This document shows positions 1 through 4,154 of a DNA stretch of 10,911 bases, one piece after another. Under the pieces are notes generated by a model. The model saw only the letters and a list, made by a program, of their open reading frames with translations. It made no database searches and had not been told where the DNA came from. Numbering within the stretch: the first letter of the stretch is position 1; the number at the start of each line of letters is the position of its first letter. The position numbers and the translations under genes are program-made. This stretch comes from Halomonas sp. GTDB lineage: Bacteria; Pseudomonadota; Gammaproteobacteria; Pseudomonadales; Halomonadaceae. Location: assembly GCA_003560175.1 (NCBI GenBank), contig PWIZ01000208.1, positions 1-10,911 on the forward strand. The letters are read 5' to 3'.

Positions 1-90
1 CGCATCGACGCCGAGGGCATGGAACACCATATCAGCCAGGAAACACTGGACATCATGCAGCGTTTCACCGAGACGCACCTCGACACCTGA
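1..90 (+). CDS. 3' end of a probable phospholipase/carboxylesterase-family hydrolase (partial)
   Basis: Frame 1 is open from the window edge to a TGA at 88-90 and gives 29 residues, beginning RIDAEGMEHHISQETL. The segment GMEHHISQETLDIMQRF resembles the C-terminal catalytic-histidine region of the phospholipase/carboxylesterase (LYPLA/EstB-like) alpha/beta hydrolases. There a GMxH motif is followed by a Gln/Glu-rich helix that closes the protein. If so, the His of GMEH would be the histidine of the Ser-Asp-His triad, with the rest of the enzyme upstream of the window. The gene converges on thiE with 72 bp between the stops. The fragment is too short for a firm family call: the reading frame end is fairly secure, the product is tentative. 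Confidence 0.45.
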   Translation, partial: RIDAEGMEHHISQETLDIMQRFTETHLDT

Positions 91-162
91 CCCGACCCGC
101 GACCTCGCCTGGTAGCCACGCGCGCCAGCTTCGCCCCTGCATTAACTGTTCCATACCGATGG
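91..162. other. Convergent intergenic spacer, no clear terminator
   Basis: These 72 bp separate the stop of the + strand hydrolase from the stop of thiE. The only pairing I see is GGTAGCCA at 111-118 against TGGCTATC at 160-167, which includes one G-T pair and has about 41 nt between the arms. That is too open to be an intrinsic terminator, and no T-tract follows on either strand. Confidence 0.5.
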
Positions 163-780
163 CTATCGACCGCCTCGTATCTCCCGGGCTGCGATCTCCG
201 GATCGGGGCGGCCGCAGATGGCCGAGATCACCGCCAGGCCTCCGGCACCGGACTGACGCACCGCCGCGGCGTGCTCGGCCTTGAGCCCACCGATGGCTAC
301 CGCCGGCAGGGGGCTCGCCGCCACCAGCGAGGCCAGGCCCGTGAAGCCCAGCGGTTCGGCGTGGTCGTGCTTGCTGGGGGTAGCGAACACCGGGCCCAGC
401 CCCAGGTAGTCCAGCCGCTCGGCATCGACTCGGTCCAGCTGGCCGTGGTGCTGCACCGAGAGACCGAGGAGCGCCCGCTCGCCCAGCGCGGCGCGGGCGG
501 CGGCCACCTCGCCATCGTCCTGGCCGATATGCAGGCCGTCGGCGCCGCTCTCCATGGCCACCGTCAGGCGGTCATTGATGATCAGCGGCACGCCGCTGCC
601 GGCCAGTGCCGCCTTGAGCCGGCGTGCCTGGTCGATCATCTCGCCATCAGAGGCGTGTTTGTCGCGCAGCTGTACCACCGTCACCCCGCCGCGCACCGCG
701 GCCACCACGGTTTCCACCAGGCCGTGCCCGGTGCACAGGTCCGGGTCGGTGACGAGATACAGGGATAGATCAAGTCGCAT
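163..780 (-). CDS. thiE: Thiamine phosphate synthase ThiE
   Basis: A 205-residue TIM-barrel enzyme of the usual ThiE length. It couples 4-amino-5-hydroxymethyl-2-methylpyrimidine diphosphate (HMP-PP) to hydroxyethylthiazole phosphate, giving thiamine phosphate and pyrophosphate in the cytosol. Family motifs are visible in order: YLVTD (8-12), VQLRDK (36-41, HMP-PP contacts), INDR (68-71), DGLHIGQDD (81-89, metal and diphosphate site), the GLGPVFATPSK loop (127-137, contributing to the diphosphate and thiazole-phosphate site), and the C-terminal phosphate-binding AIGG (162-165) and VISAI (184-188). The ATG lies inside the end of thiM (11-bp overlap, 770-780). It is preceded by GGAG at 788-791 with 7-nt spacing, so translation is likely coupled to thiM and both fall under the upstream TPP riboswitch. 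The loop has TPSK where many homologues have TPTK, a conservative change. The assignment is secure. Confidence 0.96.
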   Translation of the reverse strand: MRLDLSLYLVTDPDLCTGHGLVETVVAAVRGGVTVVQLRDKHASDGEMIDQARRLKAALAGSGVPLIINDRLTVAMESGADGLHIGQDDGEVAAARAALGERALLGLSVQHHGQLDRVDAERLDYLGLGPVFATPSKHDHAEPLGFTGLASLVAASPLPAVAIGGLKAEHAAAVRQSGAGGLAVISAICGRPDPEIAAREIRGGR

Positions 781-1591
781 TCGTTATCTCCAGTCGCAGG
801 CGGCAGTTCAGGGCTTCGTCATCCAGGGCATACAGGGCGTCAAGAAAGGCCACGGCGAAGCTGCCCGGCCCCCGGGCACTCTCGCCGGCAAGTTCCCCGG
901 CCGCGGCGTAGCAGGCCAGGGCCGCCACGGTGGCCTCGAAGGGATCCTCGGCGCCGGCCAGGAAGGCGGCCACGACCCCGGTGAGCGAACAGCCCAGGGT
1001 GGTGACTCTCGGCATCAGCGGATGCCCGCCGGATACCCGTGCCAAGCGTCGGCCGTCGGTGACGAGGTCCACCTCGCCGGTGACGGCCACCACGCAGCCG
1101 ATACGGCAGGCCAGGCGAATGGCGGCCTGCTCGGCGGCTTCTGCCGGGTCGCTGCTGTCGACGCCGCGCCCACCGGCACCGCCTGCCTCAAGGGCTATGA
1201 TCTCCGAGGCGTTGCCGCGAATCACCGTGGGCAGTCGCTCCAGCAGGCGCGCCCCGGTCTCACGTCGGTAGGCGGTGGCGCCCACCGCCACCGGGTCCAG
1301 CACCCAGGGCTTGCCCATCAGGCGGGCCGCCTCTGCAGCCTCGATCATCGCCTCCACCCAGTGGGGCGAGAGGGTGCCGATGTTGACCGTCAGGGCGTCG
1401 GCGATGGCGGTGAATTCGGCGGCTTCTTCGCGGGCATGCACCATGGCCGGCGAGGCGCCGATGGCCAGCAGCACGTTGGCCATGGTGTTCATGGCCACCA
1501 GGTTGGTGATGTTGTGGACCAGTGGTGCGCGCCCGCGCACATTCGCCAGATGTGTGGCGGGGGTCATCGAGGGAGAAATCGTGTGGGACAT
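770..1591 (-). CDS. thiM: Hydroxyethylthiazole kinase ThiM
   Basis: A 273-residue ribokinase-fold kinase that phosphorylates salvaged 4-methyl-5-(2-hydroxyethyl)thiazole to the phosphate used by ThiE. Recognisable blocks are PLVHNITNLVAMNTMANVLL (23-42, substrate site), GASPAM (45-50), VLDPVAVGA (97-105), VIRGNASEI (123-131), VVAVTGEVDLVTDG (167-180) and TLGCSLTGVVAAF (198-210). Cys201 in the last block matches the conserved catalytic-region cysteine of the family. The ATG at 1591 is chosen because GGGAGG (mRNA 1601-1596) lies 4 nt upstream of it. A second Met at codon 9 has no such site. The gene is the first cistron of a riboswitch-led thiM-thiE unit. No thiD kinase follows, unlike the thiMD pair of E. 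coli, so HMP phosphorylation must be encoded elsewhere. Confidence 0.97.
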   Translation of the reverse strand: MSHTISPSMTPATHLANVRGRAPLVHNITNLVAMNTMANVLLAIGASPAMVHAREEAAEFTAIADALTVNIGTLSPHWVEAMIEAAEAARLMGKPWVLDPVAVGATAYRRETGARLLERLPTVIRGNASEIIALEAGGAGGRGVDSSDPAEAAEQAAIRLACRIGCVVAVTGEVDLVTDGRRLARVSGGHPLMPRVTTLGCSLTGVVAAFLAGAEDPFEATVAALACYAAAGELAGESARGPGSFAVAFLDALYALDDEALNCRLRLEITNAT

Positions 1592-1595
1592 GCGG

Positions 1596-1643
1596 CCTCC
1601 CGGGCGTGGGAGGTGCAGGCAGGCGCCGGGGCCGGGTCTGCAC
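1596..1643 (-). promoter_or_regulatory. Expression platform of the thiM riboswitch: SD-sequestering hairpin
   Basis: In the mRNA, CCUCCC (1613-1608), a 6-nt loop ACGCCC and GGGAGG (1601-1596) form a perfect 6-bp hairpin. Its 3' arm is the thiM Shine-Dalgarno sequence. Immediately 5', GUGCAG (1643-1638) can pair with CUGCAC (1618-1613), making a second helix between the aptamer and the SD hairpin. A competing pairing also exists: GGGAG of the aptamer 3' side (1650-1646) is complementary to CUCCC (1612-1608), the strand that masks the SD. This is the arrangement expected of a translational OFF switch. With TPP bound the aptamer keeps its 3' strand and the SD is hidden. Without TPP the SD can be freed. 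The sequences are seen directly; the switching logic is inferred. Confidence 0.75.
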
Positions 1644-1728
1644 GACTCCCTACGCCGGCACTATCCGGGTCAGGTTCCAAGGGTGCCTCTCAGCCGCGAC
1701 AGTTATCCAGCGCGGCGCCCCTGTCGAG
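1641..1728 (-). promoter_or_regulatory. TPP riboswitch (THI element) aptamer
   Basis: The transcript of this stretch contains the diagnostic TPP-riboswitch blocks in order. AGGGGCGCC (1722-1714) is followed by CUGAGA (1693-1688), ACCC (1684-1681), GAACCUGA (1677-1670) and the THI-box 3' block AGUGCCGGCGUAGGGA (1662-1647). P1 can form from CGAC (1726-1723) and GUCG (1646-1643). The P3 arm is a 6-bp stem, GCCGCG (1716-1711) with CGCGGC (1698-1693), closed by a 12-nt loop. AGUGCC replaces the commoner AAUGCC. The aptamer ends about 50 nt before the thiM start and binds thiamine pyrophosphate, the end product of the pathway, giving feedback control. Confidence 0.96.
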
Positions 1729-1750
1729 ATGTTTGGTGGTTTCAGTGCTG

Positions 1751-1778
1751 ATAATACGTGGCTTGGCTACCCAGGCAA
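1751..1778 (-). promoter_or_regulatory. Likely sigma-70 promoter of the thiM-thiE operon
   Basis: Read on the - strand, TTGCCT (1778-1773) and TATTAT (1756-1751) are separated by 16 bp. They match the -35 and -10 consensus at four and five of six positions. Initiation would fall near 1744, some 18 nt before the first riboswitch base pair and about 150 nt before the thiM ATG. This is where a promoter for a riboswitch-led transcript should lie. Confidence 0.65.
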
Positions 1779-1789
1779 GTAATAGCCGC

Positions 1790-1818
1790 CGGGAAGCCGT
1801 CTCCTGAATCGGGAAGCC
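1790..1818. repeat. Pair of 9-bp direct repeats upstream of the thi promoter
   Basis: CGGGAAGCC occurs at 1790-1798 and again at 1810-1818, exactly 20 bp apart start to start, or about two helical turns. The pair ends one base before the DUF6482 stop codon and begins 12 bp upstream of the predicted -35 of the thi promoter. That is a suitable position for an activator, but chance similarity in GC-rich DNA cannot be excluded. Confidence 0.35.
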
Positions 1819-2163
1819 TCACCGAAAGGCGATGCGGGTGCCATTGGCGAGCATCTCGTCCGGCGTCATCGCATGGCCCGGCACGCCGATCATCTCGTCA
1901 CCGCACTGGTCCGACCAGGTCAGCACGCCATGGGTCAGGCCAAGCTCGCCGAGCTTGTCGCGAATTTCGCCGGTGCCCAGAAAGGTCAGAGTGTGTCCCT
2001 TGTCATCCGAGAGCTCCGAGACGCCGGTGCCATGATGGAAGCGCACCGTATAGATGCCGTCCATGGACTCCACTTCGACGATGGGCGAGAACCCTTGGGC
2101 GAGGGCGCGGGCCAGCTCCTTGAGGGTGATATGGTCACCCAGCTGGTAGGTATGGGCAGACAT
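1819..2163 (-). CDS. DUF6482 family protein, function unknown
   Basis: A 114-residue soluble protein with no signal peptide or membrane segment. The pattern LKELARALAQG (14-24), then VEVESMDGIYTVRF (29-42), then GDEMIGVP (88-95) resembles the small DUF6482 proteins of Pseudomonas and Halomonas. Those share an 'LxELxxxAxxG...GIY' start and an 'xDEMxGxP' end. No catalytic motif is apparent and there is a single Cys (87). The ATG at 2163 has a good ribosome site, TGGAGA, 6 nt upstream. The gene is divergent from gloA across 206 bp, and its stop lies 40 bp before the -35 of the thi promoter, so read-through into the thi leader is possible because no terminator is visible. The reading frame is secure and the family moderately so. 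I assign no function. Confidence 0.7.
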   Translation of the reverse strand: MSAHTYQLGDHITLKELARALAQGFSPIVEVESMDGIYTVRFHHGTGVSELSDDKGHTLTFLGTGEIRDKLGELGLTHGVLTWSDQCGDEMIGVPGHAMTPDEMLANGTRIAFR

Positions 2164-2369
2164 TGGAATCTCCAGGGTTGTTGATTGTGAACGTTGTACA
2201 ATTAACGTAGAGCTATCTGAGGGCTTTTGCCGTAACTATTTCGCTATTAGGGCTTCGTTTTTTAGCGAAGTAAGGTGCTGTATAACATTGGCCTCGTCGG
2301 AGCTGGAAATATCCTGTCTCTGTCCTCATGCTCAGGGGATCGTTTCCCCATGATAGATAGGAGTCACCT
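2164..2369. promoter_or_regulatory. Divergent spacer between DUF6482 and gloA with candidate promoter and dyads
   Basis: This 206-bp spacer is visibly more AT-rich than its surroundings. It holds an 18-bp interrupted dyad with arms ACGTT (2191-2195) and AACGT (2204-2208). A second dyad has arms TTCGCTA (2240-2246) and TAGCGAA (2263-2269) and overlaps an alternative CTTCG/CGAAG hairpin (2253-2270). There is also a small leader hairpin, GGGGA/TCCCC (2335-2349). Toward gloA, TTGGCC (2288-2293), a 16-bp spacer and TATCCT (2310-2315) is a weak sigma-70 candidate, and an isolated TATAAC sits at 2281-2286. I could not pick a clear promoter for the DUF6482 gene. Confidence 0.4.
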
Positions 2370-2903
2370 ATGAGCTTCAAGGGTGAGCAGCACCCCGGTG
2401 TTCAGACCCCCACCGCCGATAGCGCAGGCTTTCGCCTCAACCACACCATGCTGCGGGTGAAGGATCCCGAGAAGGCGCTGACCTTCTACACTCGGGTGTT
2501 CGGCATGCGGGTGCTGCGCCGCCTCGATTTCGAGGAGATGCGCTTCTCGCTCTACTTCCTGGCCAGGCTGGAAGAGGGCGATGCGGTACCCGAGGAGACG
2601 GGCGAGCGAAGCGTGTGGACCTTCAGCCAGAAGGGGCTGCTGGAGCTGACCCACAACTGGGGCAGCGAGAATCAGGCCGACTTCGCCTACCATGACGGCA
2701 ACGCCGAGCCCCAGGGCTTCGGGCATATCTGCTTCAGCGTGCCGGACCTGGAGGCCGCCGAGGCCTGGTTCGACGCCAACGGCGTCGAGTTCGTCAAGCG
2801 CGCCGACCAGGGCAAGATGAAGAATGTGGTCTTCGTGAAGGATGTGGATGGCTACTGGATCGAGGTGGTCCAGGCTAACCGCCTGGCCGCGCTGGGCGAC
2901 TGA
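2370..2903 (+). CDS. gloA: Lactoylglutathione lyase (glyoxalase I), long zinc-type
   Basis: A 177-residue glyoxalase I that isomerises the hemithioacetal of methylglyoxal and glutathione to S-lactoylglutathione in the cytosol. It is a single chain of two vicinal-oxygen-chelate modules. Metal ligands by alignment to the human enzyme are His25 (in RLNHTMLRVKD; Gln in human), Glu92 (in LLELTHNWG), His119 (in GFGHI) and Glu165 (in DGYWIEV). The N-terminal extension, the SLYFLA segment (60-65) and the GKMK loop (148-151) belong to the longer class found in Pseudomonas and eukaryotes. That class is typically Zn-activated, in contrast to the roughly 135-residue Ni-type of E. coli. AGGAG at 2359-2363 stands 6 nt before the ATG. 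The gene is a single transcription unit closed by the hairpin at 2924-2952. Metal preference is inferred from class. Confidence 0.96.
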   Translation: MSFKGEQHPGVQTPTADSAGFRLNHTMLRVKDPEKALTFYTRVFGMRVLRRLDFEEMRFSLYFLARLEEGDAVPEETGERSVWTFSQKGLLELTHNWGSENQADFAYHDGNAEPQGFGHICFSVPDLEAAEAWFDANGVEFVKRADQGKMKNVVFVKDVDGYWIEVVQANRLAALGD

Positions 2904-2923
2904 TCCAGGCACGGCACATGCGA

Positions 2924-2952
2924 CGGCGTCACCCCGGGTCGGGGTGACGCCG
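2924..2952. terminator. Strong hairpin between convergent gloA and lipoprotein genes
   Basis: CGGCGTCACCCC (2924-2935) and GGGGTGACGCCG (2941-2952) form a perfect 12-bp stem with a 5-nt loop. It lies 21 bp past the gloA stop and 20 bp past the lipoprotein gene stop. The position suggests a bidirectional terminator for both units. No T-tract follows on either strand, so it may act as an mRNA 3'-end stabiliser or with other factors. Confidence 0.6.
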
Positions 2953-2972
2953 CCTGTCATTCAGGGGGCGTC

Positions 2973-4154
2973 TCAATAGCCCGTCATCTCCAGATACCCC
3001 TCGCCCCGGCGCTCGTCGCTTTCGCGGTCGCGGGCTATCACCTCGCCCTCCCAGTAGGGCACCGAGGTATCCATCCAGCGCTCGGCGTGGGGCGCCTGCA
3101 CGATCAGGTCGAGCTCGGCGGCGGGAACCTCGAGGCGCCAGCGGGTCGGCACCTCGCGGCCGGCCACGCTCGAGGTGTCCAGCGCGGTGAGGGCGAGTTC
3201 ATCCGGGGCCAGGGCTCTGGGCTCGCCCGCGGGGGTGATCCAGGTGCCGGAGCGGTAGTCGCCCCCGCCCTCACCGCCGCCGCGCAGCTGGAAGGCCATC
3301 AGCCGATGGCCGTCGTCCAGATGCAGCGAGAACCAGTCCCATCCCGCCTGCTCGGGTCCCAGCAGCTGGCTGCTCCACTCCCGGTCGAGCCAGCCGCGAC
3401 CGCTGACCGCATGCGTCTCCCCTGCCAGCACCACCTCGCCCTCCACCCGCCAGAAGGGTTGGCTGACGTACATGGAGCCCTGACCGTCGGCGGACTTCTG
3501 ACTGAAGCCCTCGTTGCCATGGAGTACCAGGGGCCCCTCGGCGGTGAGGTCGAGCCGGTAGCCGACCCGGGCGTCGTCTTCGCCGTCGAAGGCGGTGAGG
3601 CGCAAGCGCTCGAAGGTGTCGGCATCGGGATCCTCCACCCGGGTGGCCAGCTGCCAGTCGTCGAGCCAGGCGCGGAAGGGGTGGGCCACGGCGCCGGCCT
3701 GGCCGGCGCGGTCACGGCTCTGGTCGGCGGAGTGGCTGCGGGCGAAGCGCTCCGCCACCGCGTGGCGCTCGCCCCGGGAGACCGCCAGATGCGCCATCCA
3801 CAGCTGGTCGGCCACCCAGTCGCCCGGGGCGGAGCGCGCGTCCGGCGGTGTCTCTTCAGGAGGGGCGAGGGCCTGGCGGAACAGGGTCCACTGCAGACCC
3901 AGGGGCTCGCCGCTGTCGTCCTCCAGGTTGGCGGTGAGGTACCACCACTCGATGCGGTAGTCCGGATGGGCGCCATGATCCTCGGGAAAGTTCAGCGGGG
4001 TGCCGGGGCGCGCCTGGGTGTAGCCCTCGGCGCTCTCGCCTAGGCCGGCGAAACCGGCGCCCGAGCCCGCGGGTGGCGCCTCGTCGCAGCCGGCCAGGGC
4101 CAGCGCGCAAAGCAGCGCGGCAAGGAGACGGGGACGCAGGGCGGCGTGGCGCAT
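2973..4154 (-). CDS. AttH/CrtC-like lipocalin-domain lipoprotein of an ABC export operon
   Basis: A 393-residue lipoprotein. A hydrophobic signal (about 6-22) ends in a lipobox LAGC with Cys23. Asp24 and Glu25 follow, a +2/+3 pair that in E. coli blocks Lol sorting, so anchoring on the periplasmic face of the inner membrane is predicted. The mature part carries hallmarks of the AttH / hydroxyneurosporene-synthase-like lipocalin family: YRIEWWYLTANL (66-77), GRGWLDREWSSQLL (252-265), GWDWFSLHLDDG (271-282), PYWEGEV (366-372) and GYLEMTGY at the C-terminus. It follows the permease gene with a 1-bp TGATG overlap and a GAGGAGG site 7 nt upstream, so it is the last cistron of the transporter operon. 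The family includes carotenoid 1,2-hydratase (CrtC), but no carotenoid genes are near. A ligand-binding partner of the transporter is more likely. The substrate is unknown. Confidence 0.85.
   Translation of the reverse strand: MRHAALRPRLLAALLCALALAGCDEAPPAGSGAGFAGLGESAEGYTQARPGTPLNFPEDHGAHPDYRIEWWYLTANLEDDSGEPLGLQWTLFRQALAPPEETPPDARSAPGDWVADQLWMAHLAVSRGERHAVAERFARSHSADQSRDRAGQAGAVAHPFRAWLDDWQLATRVEDPDADTFERLRLTAFDGEDDARVGYRLDLTAEGPLVLHGNEGFSQKSADGQGSMYVSQPFWRVEGEVVLAGETHAVSGRGWLDREWSSQLLGPEQAGWDWFSLHLDDGHRLMAFQLRGGGEGGGDYRSGTWITPAGEPRALAPDELALTALDTSSVAGREVPTRWRLEVPAAELDLIVQAPHAERWMDTSVPYWEGEVIARDRESDERRGEGYLEMTGY

Noticed and set aside
111..167. GGTAGCCA...TGGCTATC inverted repeat as a thiE terminator
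   Set aside because: The arms are 8 bp with a wobble and about 41 nt apart, and no T-tract follows. Too weak to call.
554..1807. Long + strand open frame (417 codons) opposite thiM and the riboswitch
   Set aside because: It is antisense to well-supported thiM and thiE and to the riboswitch. The predicted protein is low-complexity and Arg/Gly/Ala/His-rich, with no family resemblance, which is typical of shadow frames in high-GC DNA.
2364..2960. 198-codon - strand frame opposite gloA
   Set aside because: It overlaps the whole of gloA, whose metal ligands are intact, and would run through the terminator hairpin. No independent support.
2973..4154. Carotenoid 1,2-hydratase (CrtC) as the function of the lipoprotein
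   Set aside because: The fold family is shared, but the protein has a lipoprotein signal, is translationally tied to an ABC permease and has no carotenoid genes nearby. AttH-like transporter partner is the better reading.
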